64,000 bases of DNA from Siphonodentalium dalli (Eukaryota; Mollusca; Scaphopoda; Gadilida; Siphonodentaliidae), in NCBI GenBank assembly GCA_032622095.1, contig CP136062.1, forward strand, positions 15,031,710-15,095,709, given 5' to 3'. Positions 47,046 to 59,643 of the stretch are shown in pieces (position 1 is the stretch's first letter; every line of letters begins with the position of its first letter). The position numbers and the translations under genes are program-made. Below the pieces are notes generated by a model, which saw only the letters and a list, made by a program, of their open reading frames with translations, had not been told where the DNA came from and did not search any database.

Positions 47046-48041
47046 CAGGGGGGGGGTCGGAAAAAAAATTCAGGCACGTATGGCATTTTTTCCCTTTCGA
47101 TAATTTTTTGTACCCACCCACCCCCACCGCCAAATTTTGTTCCGTTTTCGGCAGTTTTTTCCGACCATTTTTTGACACCCACCGCACCTTTTAAAGGCAC
47201 GTGCGGCCTTTGTTGTCGAAAATATTCATATTTTTTCCAATCACCGTAAACAGAAAAACATTAAAACTAATACAGTTTCGTTCATATATACCATGACCAT
47301 CGCGTAAATTATGTCTTACCTAAACAAGAGTCTGATTGTGTTACAGAAAACAACAGCATGCTACTGGCTGATCACACATAAATAGCATAAACGCTCTTTA
47401 ATAATTCCATATAAGGAATTCGCCGATAAAGAACGCTCTTTATGTTTACCATCATAATATAAACAAACACCAGGAAAGTAACTTTTTATGTTTTTGTTTA
47501 CATAACAATGGCCAAACATATGCCAATACCATACAGTTTATGCGATATTTCTTATTTGTATACGGACAAAGTCTGTCTACATTTTGATGTTCTTTCTGTT
47601 TGTGGCGGTTTTTGACGGGTGGAAATATTTTCACAGAATACCCACCGCCAAGGCCAACCGTATCTTTAACACTAAGACAGAGATTTGCGGGGGGAAATTC
47701 ACTCTAAACAGCTGTATATGAATTTCTGTGCATACTATTTATCATGGATGTTAACATGGACATGTAAATAGGAATGAGTCATTTTGAGGTCATTCGGTCA
47801 AAAAAACATGGCTGCCAGCGGCCATCTTGGATTTCAAAATTTGCAACAAAATACAACACGATAACTGCCTGCAGTCAGTTTACCAGTTATAATTACATTA
47901 TTTCTCTCATTCAAAGTGGTTTTGAAGCCCAACACTAAAAAACAAGCAGGAAATTGTTTTTTTAGTTGCGGGAAAAATTGCTTTGACCACCCACCCACCC
48001 CGGCATACGTGCCGGAAATTTTTTTGTCCCCCCCCCCCCTG
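47046..48041. mobile_element. hAT-like MITE, copy 2, middle level of the nest
   Basis: CAGGGGGGGGGTCGG start and CCCCCCTG end, flanked by GTTTTCA at 47039-47045 and 48042-48048. Its sequence matches copy 1 (38418) on both sides of the K3 insertion, with a few indels. Confidence 0.87.
47191..47669 (-). mobile_element. K3 MITE, innermost level of the nest
   Basis: TTAA at 47191-47194 and 47666-47669, ends AGGCACGTGCGGCC and AACCGTATCT. Removing it and one TTAA gives the uninterrupted sequence found at 38563, which confirms the TTAA duplication directly. Confidence 0.88.
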
Positions 48042-48198
48042 GTTTTCAGGGAAATATGATACCATAGTTGACAGTGGTTAGCATTATTTTGTTGCAATTA
48101 ATCGATTCTTATAACTAAAGGGTATTTTGAAGAAATGTTGTTGTTGTTGTTGTATCGTGATGATATGGGGACCCTCTAATCGGATTGAGTACCTTTAA

Positions 48199-49540
48199 CT
48201 AACTTCCCAACATTTATTTGAAAACACAGAACAATATTCAAATTCCCGTCCTCTTTACCCTGTAGCTGTCTGTATTGCCACTCGGGTAACATTTCTGGAG
48301 GAAAGGATTTTTATAAAAGCCATAGATTCATGGCTTGTTATCCAATCCTCATTTGAACTATGTGTTTTCTATATGTGAAATTGTCAATGCGATGTTCTGT
48401 TCTTTCGTTCAAATAAATATTGTTTACACTAAATTGATCTCTTCTGTATAAGTTGAAGATTGCCTTGTCCCATTTTACCTCTGACACAACGACTGAACTA
48501 TGCACAGCATTGAATGTATATATATTATTTATTAGAGTATTTGCATATCAAACTTATGAAGTAATTACTTGGGACAAGATTAATTGATATTCTGTTCTGG
48601 TCACCGACGTTTTGAATGTGTCAAATCGGGCAATAGATCTTTAAATTATCAGTTAGGTCTCTTACCCACTCAGTGACGAGGGTATACGGCACTTTAGCAG
48701 TTTGACTAGAGTACTATACGCATTTGATTCGATTGTCACATGAATATACATGCAGACATAACGATGTTCTGAGTATTGTTAATTGCGTGCATGGTGGCCT
48801 CCTGCATGCAAAAATATGTTGCTATTTCGACAGGGGACTGGTTTTAAGTCCATACTGTAGGCACGTGTATTCAAATTGAAGAAGACAGAACAAAACCCCG
48901 ACTTATCTGGACTTATACTCATTATTATTAAGTATAAAGTTCTCTGTTTAGGGTGTTGTATTCTGTGTCTGTGTGGGGGAACGCTCTTTGACATTTTGGA
49001 TATTAGAGTATTATAGCAGAAACGCTCTTTATTATAAGTAATATTTTGAGTGTTGTAGTATTATGTGACCGGTGTCAGATGGGTTGGGCCATATTTAAAG
49101 GGCATTTTGTTTCTTTCTTGACATATTGACTGCTATATATAGCTTATCTTGCCTTATATACATGTCACTGGAGAGCTTATGCTTATATCAGGTCATTTTA
49201 AATATTTACATACTAAGTGTGATCATCATTAAATCCAGCATTCCGATTGGTCGGCGCCCACGTGGCTAGTTGCAATTATTTCTCGTTGAATGCGCAACAG
49301 CTCATAACTGCAAGCTCATAACAACATCGATACGTCATTTGGGTTTGGAAAGACGAACGCGTAATGTTTTGGGCGCATTTGGATTCGCGCAGGATTGACT
49401 TAATAAATCATCGGGTTTCAATTGTTCCTGTTAACTTTTGCCAAGGGTTCTATGGGATATTTTGGGCTGGTTTTGTCACGATACACTTTTCGATTTAAAT
49501 ACATTTACAAAAGTGGCTTTTTCGCTAAATGTATATAAAT
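48199..49540. other. No recognised gene
   Basis: AT-rich. GAACGCTCTTTGACATT and AACGCTCTTTATTATAAG at about 48980-49042 are K3-interior-like fragments. Nothing else was supported. Confidence 0.5.
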
Positions 49541-49681
49541 ATAAGGATTAACTGTCATGTGGACTGTTTTTATGGAGATGTAACCGTGAGGTATATATAC
49601 CGGGTTTTACACAAGTTATGACCACTTATACCTCACGGTTACATCTCCATAAAAACAGTCCACATGACAGTTAATCCTTAT
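49541..49681. mobile_element. Perfect 55-bp-stem palindrome (MITE)
   Basis: Arms 49541-49595 and 49627-49681 are exact complements as read (landmarks AAGGATTAACTGTCATGTGG and GATGTAACCGTGAGGTATA), with a 31-nt loop. Confidence 0.85.
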
Positions 49682-50418
49682 ATATGAATATTCACCTTAT
49701 GCTAGATTTGAATGTTTCTAAAACATGGCAAGAAGTACGTAATTCTCTCAAAATATAATGGTCTTTCTTTTAAATATCTACTCACATTGATGACCCATGG
49801 ATAATCGAAAATAAACAAAACTAGTGTTCAAAGTTACCCCCACGTTTTGGAGTGCGTAACATTTTTCAAAATGATATGAGGAGTATTTCTCAAAGTAATG
49901 ACAATATAATCAATATCTTCGATTTATCGACGTTCCTAATTCTGGATCGCCTATCGCCACAAGATTTCTTGATGTATTCATTTGGCTGTCAGTCTATGAG
50001 TGGGTTCGATTCCTCAACCATCAACAACGAGGGTGATCTTTTTATTGAATGTTTCTCATTCATATGCATTTTGTGCACTATTTAATCAGCGTATCATCCC
50101 ACACGTGGAGTGTGAAACAGCAGCGTTGTTATTTATATGACACACGTTATCCTATATTGTCTCTATATTATGTAATTGTGTGTATGGTTGTATATAACAT
50201 CTCCCTTGAATGGAGGAATAAACAATCTCTCTCTCTCTCTCTCTTACACATCTTGCACCAAATCATAAGCATAAAGCCATGAATTTGTTTCATATATGTA
50301 TTGCTTACTCGCTTCACGTGTGTGTGAGTAGTTTGACCGATTACCTAAAGCATATGATAGCTATATATAATAAGATCCGCAAAATGCTATACATACAACA
50401 ATCACAATAAAACAATTG
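49682..50418. other. No gene; a retroposon-like tail
   Basis: 50199-50244 reads CATCTCCCTTGAATGGAGGA, AATAAACA and a CT tract, the same kind of 3' end as at 44531-44580. No coding region is supported. Confidence 0.5.
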
Positions 50419-50613
50419 TTATTTTTTCAGATTTTGCTTTAAATATTTTTGTATTTGAACTCTTGTCATCTTGTCGAAACGATCTTCAGAATCTTCCATC
50501 GTAAATAAACTCGCAGTCTCGCACAAATGAAACAAAGGCTCCGCGGCACTTGAAGAGCTCTTGTAATTTAGCGAACTTTGGAATCCGCTATTGGTACGCC
50601 GGATTAATTCCAT
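50419..50613 (-). CDS. Unrecognised small open frame, possible exon
   Basis: 64 codons from ATG to TAA, hydrophilic. The C-terminal half (MEDSEDRFDKMTRVQIQKYL) is charged and could be helical. Unlike most frames here it overlaps no recognised repeat and is not low complexity. No family was recognised, no splice partner was seen, and no conserved domain can be claimed. Confidence 0.2.
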   Translation of the reverse strand: MELIRRTNSGFQSSLNYKSSSSAAEPLFHLCETASLFTMEDSEDRFDKMTRVQIQKYLKQNLKK

Positions 50614-50928
50614 GCATGTTTAGGTGGTAGTGGTACGCGCGGGATTCATACCACTCTGTTAACTGGTACTCTGAATTCATATATGCCCAATTTAACCGGT
50701 ATTCAGGATTCACAAAAAAGGCTGTTATGCAGAATTTATAGCACACAATTACAATTTGTTTTTATAATTTTCCAGCCGAAACGACATATTTTGATTCGGA
50801 GGAGGGGGGGGGGGGGGGGGTACGTGACAAAATCTGGACAGGGTCCGTGCTCTCATGCTCTGATTTTATTTGTAAATATCTATAAATTTTACTTGTTTGA
50901 ATTATGTCTCCCAATAAATCTTACCACT

Positions 50929-51463
50929 TTAAAGGTGGATTATCTCTTTGTAAACATGTATTATATAGTTACCGGGGTATACAATATTAGATCTGGGTCG
51001 AAGACTCCTGTCCGGAAATGCTTCTATCGATTAATATTCATTTTATTTCGAATATTTTCTGGTCTAAAAAGGTGTCGTTGTTTAGCTAACGAACAATAGT
51101 GGTTACCGTTGACAGAGACCAGAAATGTTATGTTGTAATTTTGTTTTGTCACAAATAAACATTAATTATACTCATTATCGCTTATAACTATATATGGAAT
51201 AAAACAATACAACCAATCAATCTGGGACATTTTACGTTCGGTATGTAGCCCTAGGAACAGCCTAATGCTCTCTATCGCTATGGTATCACCCGAATGGGTT
51301 GTCCTAAAATTAGACAAATAAACGGTCCCAATAAAATATTCGAAATAAAATCAACATTAATTGATAGAAGCCTTTCCGGACAAGGGTCTTCAGTTCATAT
51401 CTGTTATTTTATACCCACGCAACTATTTCAAATTTGATATTTAAAGAGATAATCCATCTTTAA
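50929..51463. mobile_element. K5 element: TTAA-flanked with ~140-bp inverted arms
   Basis: TTAA at 50929-50932 and 51460-51463. Ends are AGGTGGATTATCTCTTT and its near complement. Inner arms share CTTCTATC, ATTTTATTTCGAATATTTT and CTGTCCGGAAA with their complements. It has no coding frame and is a Kolobok-like candidate. Confidence 0.75.
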
Positions 51464-53512
51464 AGATGACGAGTTCAAATTTCCCGAACACCGTAACTGA
51501 CTGACTGCATGAGGTCATTTACAATATACGGTTCATAATTCACATAATATATTATTGGGGCACTGGCTCAGGAGGCCTGACAATCGATCATGTATTGATC
51601 GGAATAGCAAATTGAGATGTCCTTCAACTCAGGTGTAAGGCTTCAAAATCGGGTAGGAATCTTATTTTTTAAAGTCTATACTAATATTGTCTTCTAAGAT
51701 ATCATGCGACGTCAATCAGGTTTAAAGTCCAGTTGCCAACCTGGATATAAACTAAGATTCGTTTCATTTTTTGTGTTTTTGTTTGTTTGTTTAAACAATA
51801 TTTTATTTGAACTAAACAGAACATAATTACGAACAGATTTCCATAGAATGACAGACGACAATAAATTTCATTTTATAATGGAAAATAGGCACATTGATAC
51901 CATAAATATAATATGAGACATTATCCGGTCCTTCTTTGGAAACGGCAGATTTTATCAAGTGCATAATAATTATAAGAACAACTTATGAGTGAATATACAG
52001 AATATAAATTTTGACTCAGTCGGGTTTTTGTTTAATTTCATGCTATTATTTTACATGTATGTTTTATATTATATGTCATATGTTTGCAACTGCCCATTGA
52101 GGTTTTATTGCAATAAAATCTTGTATCTTGTATGAACAAAGAAGTCATCGTGTTCTCGTCGTGGACATTTTAGGGGCGAGTTGGCGTCACGAATTAACGG
52201 GATTAAAGGGGTAACAAAAGTTTATGCCTTTAAACCTCGGAAATGATATTTGAAAACATCCAGATTTGAAACAGGAAATGTGCTTTTGAAATTAACCTCT
52301 TGTCTGGGCGATGTGTCACAGAAGACACTAATCCCTTATTGTTCCATTATTCTGAGTACAATGCGCCCGCATTCTCCCGCATGCGCACGTGTGTCGTCCT
52401 TTTGGTATCGCTCCTTTATCCACTACGACCCGTCTGAGACCTGTTGCCGATGAACCTGACGCCTGAGGTGAAACACAATTACGCCATCTGTTTAATGACC
52501 ACCGGCTTTGAAATAACAAAAGTGCCGAATTTTTCGCCTTCGTAACAAGTGATTAGGTTACATGAATTGTTCTGCACTGGCTTGACCTATAGGGTGGGTG
52601 ATGGGATGTGGATTTCCTGTTTACTTTGAAAGACGGGATGGTATTGGCAGTAGCCACACAAACGAAGATGAGCAATGGTCCGCATTCCTGGGAACCATCA
52701 TTATGTATAGGGGACACGGAAATTGTCTTTTCCCACAGACAAGTACCAGCGCGACACCGGAAGCAAGAAAGGGGAGCGGGCGAACTAATTTTGGAGGGAA
52801 CATCAAAATATACACTGAACACATTAACATGATGGAAATGTATACAGAATCGCACATATTAATATGCTGACACTTATATACCGTTATATTTGGAATTAAT
52901 CTATCTGTATCAACAGAAAGTGACGAAATCGTAAATATAACCAACTCGTCGCAGTTCTTGATTCACAAATGATCAGCTACTGAATGACTTGTTAAAGGTG
53001 ACAGAACCCACAAGTAGAAGGTCGGTTTCAGTTGCTTAGGATTTCCGAAGCAAAATGGGCGGGAAGCCTTCCCGTAATTTTAAAGGAGATTATTTCGCGG
53101 GTCCCACTAAAGCCGACCGCACCCGATCGTACCCGCGACCGCACACGACATTACGGCCCCAGGTGTCCGAACGAGATGGTTCTTGTATTAAGAGATGGTT
53201 CTTGTATTATCGTGCAGAATAGACCTGGAACAAACCAAAGTTGCATTCCCCAATTCCTTAACGCGAGCGGAACGCCATTGTTAATTATCCCTGCAATAGT
53301 CCGACAGCAAACACCCTATTACTGGCCTAATTGTGTCTTGGGGTATATATAAAATGCTTTTTGGTAATTAGCATTACCTATAATCATGTAGAGCATCAAA
53401 AATCAGCCGGGTGCCACCCTGGTACCGCTGGGCATTTTTTATGGCATTTTGAACGTCGAAACTCGTTTTTTTTTCGGAATCCAACCGAATGATTGAATAG
53501 AAGCAATGTATA
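51464..53512. other. About 2 kb without recognised genes
   Basis: 52085-52130 (TTTTATTGCAATAAAATC then TTGTATCTTGTATG) resembles a non-LTR 3' tail. TTAAAGGGGTAAC at 52204 is a lone Kolobok-like end. Frames at 52553-52944 overlap on both strands and have no motif. Confidence 0.5.
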
Positions 53513-53968
53513 TTAAAGGCTCAATCCGATTCGATGGTCCCCATATCATTAGAATGATTCCAACAATTTTTTTTTTTAAATACCGCTTTAGTTATCAGAA
53601 TCGAGGAATTGCCCAAAAATAATGCTAACCACAGTCAACTATAGTATAAACTACGCAAAACCTGTTATTTATCAACATTTTGTTCATCGAAATTTTGCCG
53701 GTTTGTCAAATAACTGACCAAAAAAGCCACTTGATTTTATAGTTATCCATCTTCATCCGCAATTTGGTCCGAGATCGTCTTCTCGTCGGTCGACTGTTTA
53801 CTGGGCCACCAAAAATTATCGGTGGCGAAAAATATTAGATTTCAAAAATCGATATCTGATTACTCGGAGCTTTGGTGGGTGGGTTCCTCGACTCGAATCA
53901 AATAGTTTTTACCCCCGAAGCTAGGGAAATAGTAATTTGCCAGCGTTAATCTGATTATGCATCTTTAA
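53513..53968 (-). mobile_element. K1 MITE, full length, diverged
   Basis: TTAA both ends. Starts AGGCTCAATCCGATTCGATG and ends CAGCGTTAATCTGATTATGC. The interior is reversed relative to the intronic copies. Confidence 0.82.
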
Positions 53969-54452
53969 TATCTTGAGTGTTATTTATTGGATAATTTTTT
54001 TTTCAATTTGGATAAGATATTTAACCCATAGTTGTCGGTTTTGCAAACCATATCGATTTTTTGTAGGTAAAAATTGATATTTTTGTAATACAGAGCACCT
54101 ATTTCTAACATATTTTAGGGGTTAAATATATCAAAAAGTAAACAGGAACTGTTATCAAGATAATTATTCACACAATGTATCAAAAAATGTGCATGATGAG
54201 TGTAATCATATTATGAAATCATAATGGAAAATTTCTGGAATATTGCTTGATAACCTGGAATATATTAACCCCTACCCAAAAAGTTGTAATAATAATCACT
54301 TATATGCTGAGAGTGACAAACTAACTATCATATCACTGTTACGCTAAATATAATAGTTCATGTATAGAATCTCGGTTTGAATATAAGTCACAAATTGGGA
54401 ATTTTACGCTATACTTTCAGGTTTAACCATTTAATTTGGCCATGGTGACCAC
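53969..54452. other. No recognised gene
   Basis: AT-rich, nothing identified. Confidence 0.5.
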
Positions 54453-54800
54453 TTAAAGGGACTCAATCCGATCAGACGCTCCTAAATTACTATTTCTTTG
54501 GCTTCGTTGGTAAAAAATATTTGATTCGAGTGGATAACTCTAAAATCAAGTGGTTATTATTGTTAATAGTAACCACTTGATTTTAGAGTAATCCATCTTA
54601 CAACCGCAATTTGTCCGTGTGAGCACGTGGATCTGGAGAAGTTTTGGGCCAGATCTCCAAATATTAACAAACTTCAAACATCGATATCTAATCACTCTGA
54701 GCTTTGATGGGTGGGTTCCTCCACTCGAATCAAATATGTTTTACCCCCGAAGCCACGAAATAGTAATTTAGGAGCGTCTGATCGGATTGAGTACCTTTAA
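54453..54800. mobile_element. Fold-back K1 derivative
   Basis: TTAA both ends, but both halves are the left half of K1 facing each other. CTCCTAAATTACTATTTC at the left and its complement at the right, with a central palindrome TCTAAAATCAAGTGGTTA / TAACCACTTGATTTTAGA at 54537-54592. The left arm lacks part of the interior. Confidence 0.82.
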
Positions 54801-55439
54801 GATTAAAGGGAACTATGGAAACAATCTGGTCAGATAGATTCATATTTGGACAAATATTGTTTTTCACGTTCTAAAGCAGTGTGTACATTAACATTATCTG
54901 AATTGATTCTGTCAGAAACTATGTTGATTAACATAGCCAGATGATTGGTATGATCCAGTCAACAATGCAGGTATCCATGTTTTGTATATGACCCACATAC
55001 AAGGCTATCGGTAGTTCGACATAGCACAACTCTGTCCGTGTGGTCGGGGTTTTTCGGATCAATAGTATATCACAGCTTTCTCCACAAAATATACAGTCAA
55101 CCAGAAAGTTGAATAGATTAACAGTTAGCCGCCTGTTTGGGCTCTGAGTGTGTGTACTGACTGTGTGGCACTATATATAAGCATGACGTTTCAGAACACG
55201 ATCTATATGGGTCTGAGAAGTGTGTGTTGAAACGCAATTATTGTGGCAAATAATCTGAAAATTTAGATTATGGTCAAACTCAGGCTCCAAGTCCTGCTGG
55301 CATTGATAATTTTCTGTACTCCTTTGGGCCCCGTAGAGATTAGATCACTTACCACATCGGAACATTTGAAGAAGCAGTTGTTCTGGAATTAAAAACAAAT
55401 TGAGGTGTGCTATAGTGATATATAGTCACACAAAGGGCT
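54801..55439. other. No recognised gene
   Basis: Begins GATTAAAGGGAACTATGG right after the K1 fold-back, a possible further Kolobok-like end. No coding region is supported. Confidence 0.45.
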
Positions 55440-57002
55440 ACCTTAGCTAGCAACTTGCCCTATCGCCCATGGATCCAGATGTGTACTCGCTGCATGATAG
55501 TATATCCCTTCCCATGGTCAGACAGCTATAGGAGAGATGCTATGGTACCTTTTTTGTTTTTGAGTATACCTGGCGGAAGCCGCGGAACTGGCAGCAAGTT
55601 AGGGGTCAACAATGGCGGTTCCGCTCGAACTATGGAGTTGTATGGAGTGGGGAATGCAACTTTGTTATATACATGCACTATCTGCGCGATAGTGCAAGAA
55701 CTATCCCGTTCGGACTCCTGTGGGCACTTGCCCTTTGCGTTTTTATGTACATCCATATTGCGAATCCGACATTAGCGTAGGTGTTAATATATTCACTTCC
55801 GCCTTAGCTACAAAAAACTTGCCCGATCTACCGTGTATGCAGAGGGGTATTATCTGCCTGATATGACCTTTCCATGGTCAGACAGCTAGTGGATGCAGTC
55901 GGTGCCTTTTTTGTTTCGTGTGCCTGGTGGAACCGACCGTAAGTTATTGGTTAACAATAGCGGTTCCTTTCTTGTGGAATGGAATTTTGGTACATACTGG
56001 TCTATTATGCATGGGGGCGGTACGGTCGGGTAATACCCTTTGTGTTTCTGCGTACATGCATATATCGAATCCGACCATAGTATACCGTATGGGTTAATAT
56101 ATACACTTCCGCCTTAGCTATAGCAACTTGCCCGATCGACCATGGATTTAGAAAGAAGGTGACTTCCATTCCGTATTCATTATTCCTTATTCGAAATTGT
56201 TTATATTTAGGTAAAACAAATGGTGTTGTTATCGTGCCCCAGGCACTCTTTCCACCAACCCCACACAACTCACCCCGATCGAAAATGGCCGCCGTCCAGA
56301 GGGGTTCAAATATGGCATCCATGCCATTTCTCGGCCCCTTGACCGATTTAGGTAAAACAATGTGTTGTAGGGTGGCCCCATGCCAATCTATCGGCCATCC
56401 ATGTCATTTATCGGCCGTTTGACTGCCTTAGGTCAAACAAAGGGTGTTGTAGAATGCCCCCAAACCAATCTAAATATTCACTCCACTCATCCTACCCCGA
56501 TCCAAAATGGTTTCGGAGCGGGGCAAGCCTAAGTGGCCAGCACATGTGCCCCTATCCTTATTGTCACACATATTATTTGGCAATAAAAATATGTTTAACT
56601 AATCCAGAATGACCGCCGTCCAGATGGGTTCAAATAAGGAACCCATGCCATTTCACGACCCCTTGACCGATTTAGGTCAAAGAAAGGGTGGTGTATGGTT
56701 GCCACCAAGACACGTATTTGAACCACCCTGAGTAGCGGCCAATTGCACACACCACACCCGATCCAAAGTGACTTCCATCAACAGGGGTTCAAATAGGGCA
56801 TCCATGCCATTTCTCAGTGTTTGTTGTTGTTGTTGATGTTGCCCCCAAGTCAATATAATATTCACCCTACTCGCCAACCCGATCCAAAATGGCCGCTATT
56901 CAGGGTGGTTCAAATAGGGCTCACATGCCGTTTCTGGCCCCCTTGACCGATTCAGGTCAAACAAAGGGTTTGTAAGTTGGCCACCAAGGCCATATAGCCA
57001 AG
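55440..57002 (+). repeat. Degenerate satellite, left part
   Basis: Two linked repeat types. First, units of ~310-360 bp beginning CCTTAGCTA and containing AACTTGCCC, CCATGGTCAGACAGCTA and CCTTTTTTGTTT (from about 55441, 55802 and 56112). Then shorter units around GATCCAAAATGGCCGCC, GGGTTCAAATAGGGC and CCCCTTGACCGATT. Unit lengths vary widely, so the array is old. Confidence 0.75.
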
Positions 57003-57016
57003 GCCATATAGAAATA

Positions 57017-59643
57017 CACCGAGGGACGAACGATAATTATATAATAGGATGTATTTATAGACCAAACACAGCACCAAAGGCCGATTTGGACAAATTTATG
57101 TTAAAATTCGATAATATATTAGAACAAGTGAACAATACCAAGTCTTATATAATAGGAGACCTCAACATCGACCTCTTAAATTTCGAGACGCATCAAAAAA
57201 CTAACGATTTCATAAACAATGTACTCAGTAGAGGATTCGTGCCCATGATAACAAAACCGACAAGAATTACAGAACACTCTGCTACCCTAATTGATCACAT
57301 TTATACCAACAAAGTACAAGGTGGCCACCAAACAGGGATAATTACCTGCGACATCTCCGATCATTTCGGCATATTCCTCTCCGAATTCAACAAACACAAA
57401 CCCATAAAACCCTCTCATAAAAAAAGTCACGTATAGGAACTACAACCCAAATAATGTCAATATTTTCAAAAACTTGTTAAAATCTTGTAAATTCGACTCA
57501 GTTCTCAATTGTAACTCCCCCGATAAGGCATATGAATTGTATTTAGACATATATATGAACGCGCATGATCTAGCTTTTCCACTAATAACACGAAATGTAC
57601 CAAAAAAATATATAAAGCGCGAACCATGGATGACATCTGGACTAATAAAATCCTCTATTACTAAGCAAGAATTAAACTCTAATAAACTGAAGGCACCTTC
57701 AGAAAAAAATAAAATCGCCTATTTAAATTATCGTCAACTATATAACAAACTAATAAGGAAATGTAAAAATAATTATTATTGCGATAGTCTAGAAAAAAAT
57801 AAGAATGATATAAAAAACACATGGAAAATTCTTTAAAACGCCATCAATAAAACTAAAAAATCATGTAACTACCCAATGACATTTAAAGATAACGATACCG
57901 AGCTATCTGACCCGAACATAATAGCCGAAAAATTCAATGACTACTTTTCAAATATCGGTCGAAACACCAGCGACTCAATACACACTGGAAATGATGAAAA
58001 TTTCACTGATTACCTTCGAAATAGGCGAACAAAGGAATTCGAAATTGAACCAACAACGATACAGGAAATAATATTGACATGTTATACTATGAAAGGGAAA
58101 ATGAGCAAAGATCACAACGGAATATCGACCGCACTTATGAAAGAGAGTATCTTCCTAATAGCCCCACCACTTAAGCATATATTTAATCTATCGTTTGAAG
58201 AGGGAATATTCCCAAGGAAAATGAAAATTTCCAAAGTAGTCCCCATTCCTAAAATAAATAACTCTAAGGAAATAACAAACTATCGCCCAATCAGTATCCT
58301 GCCATCGTTCTCTAAACTGCTTGAAAAAATTATGCAAAAACGACTAGTAGATTTTCTAAATAAACAAGAAATCTTGTATAAACACCAATATGGATTCAGA
58401 CCAAATCACTCAACATTTCATCCGATAATGCACCTTCTAGATCATGTCGTTAAAAATAATGATACACCGTCACGGGATTCCACCTTAGCTGTATTTATTG
58501 ATTTATCTAAAGCATTCGATACGATCGACCACAACATACTTATATCGAAACTTGACCACTATGGCATCAGGGGTGTAGCAATGTCATGGTTCCATAGTTA
58601 TTTGAATGAGAGGATGCAATATACGTCGAATATAGTGGAAGTACCTCTAGCCTAATGCATACCTCCTGTGGGGTACCCCAAGGCTCAATTCTTGGGCCGA
58701 TTATTTTTTTAATATACGTGAATGATATGGTAAATTCTACAACAATGGACATTTTATCGTATGCCGATGACACCACACTGTTCACAAGCGGTAAAGATGG
58801 CGAACTAATACAAAGTTACGTCAACAATGAATTAGCCAATGTATCCGATTGGTGCTGCTGCAATAAACTTTCAATTAATATTAATAAAAGCAATTATATG
58901 CTTTTACACCCACAAAACAATGACAAAAAATGGAATACTTTGAAATTAAAGCTAAATAACACTGAATTGAACCGAATAGGAAATCTTGGGCGTGAATCCT
59001 CGACAAAATTCTTAGGTATCCGCATTGATGAGAACTTGACATTTAAAAAGCACATATCCGTAATCTGCTCCAAAATATCACATGCAATCTACTGCATCAA
59101 TAAGGTGAAACACTTTTTCCCAAGTAAAGCATTGAAAACATTGTACTATGCTCTGATTCAAAGCCACTTAGTTTATGGTATCCAAATATGGGGTCATGTT
59201 CCGGAAGTCAAGAAAATATTCCTATATTACAAAAACGAGCATTGCGTATAATATGCAATAAGAAGTACAGGAGTCACACAGATCCACTCTTTAAAAGAGA
59301 GAATATCTTTAAAATATATGACTTACACACCCTCAATTCCTCAATTTTCATGCATGACTGGTGTTATAACCGTCTGCCTGCGTCTTTTGGAATGATGTAC
59401 ACCAAACGAGCAAAATCAACCCCAAGACACCCGAATCCCGTACTGTTGGAACTTCCTAGAACTGACTGGTCAGGAAACCTACCCCACCACGCCTTCCCCA
59501 CAACATGGAACAATATGGAAAAAGTCTATACTTCTTGCCAAAGCAGGCACACATTGAAGAAGCGCTTACAGATAGCCATGCTGAGAAATTACCCAGAAAA
59601 TGTACGCTGTAAAAACAAAGGATGTCCCGATTGTGCTCTATAA
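57017..59643 (+). pseudogene. Endonuclease-reverse transcriptase ORF2, frameshifted
   Basis: Endonuclease C-terminus: IIGCIYRPN, GDLNIDL near 57155, and ATLIDHIYTN and DISDHFGIF near 57350. RT: NYRPISILPSFSKLLEKI (about 58279), YGFRPNHST, AVFIDLSKAFDTIDH (catalytic Asp), CGVPQGSILGPIIF, LSYADDTTLF (YADD box, about 58758), and KFLGIRIDENLTF. C-terminal: RALRIICNKKYRSHTDPLF. The frame is broken near 57436, has a stop at 57834-57836, shifts near 58655 and again near 59200. It cannot make a functional enzyme. The block order fits the CR1/L2/Jockey group. Confidence 0.88.

Larger units (their letters stand above)
46767..48198 (+). mobile_element. K1 MITE, outer level of a three-level nest
   Basis: TTAA at 46767-46770 and 48195-48198. 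The left ~275 bp (AGGTACTCAATCCGATT to ATTAACACGTTTT) and the right ~150 bp (GGGAAATATGATACCATAG to GATTGAGTACCT) make a complete K1 once the inner insertion is set aside. Confidence 0.88.

Noticed and set aside
50003-50025. GGGTTCGATTCCTCAACC, resembling a tRNA T-arm
   Set aside because: No upstream box A at the right distance and no cloverleaf can be drawn.
52553-52944. Overlapping frames of 74-107 codons on both strands
   Set aside because: Mutually overlapping in four frames with no motif; at most one could be real and none shows coding signals.
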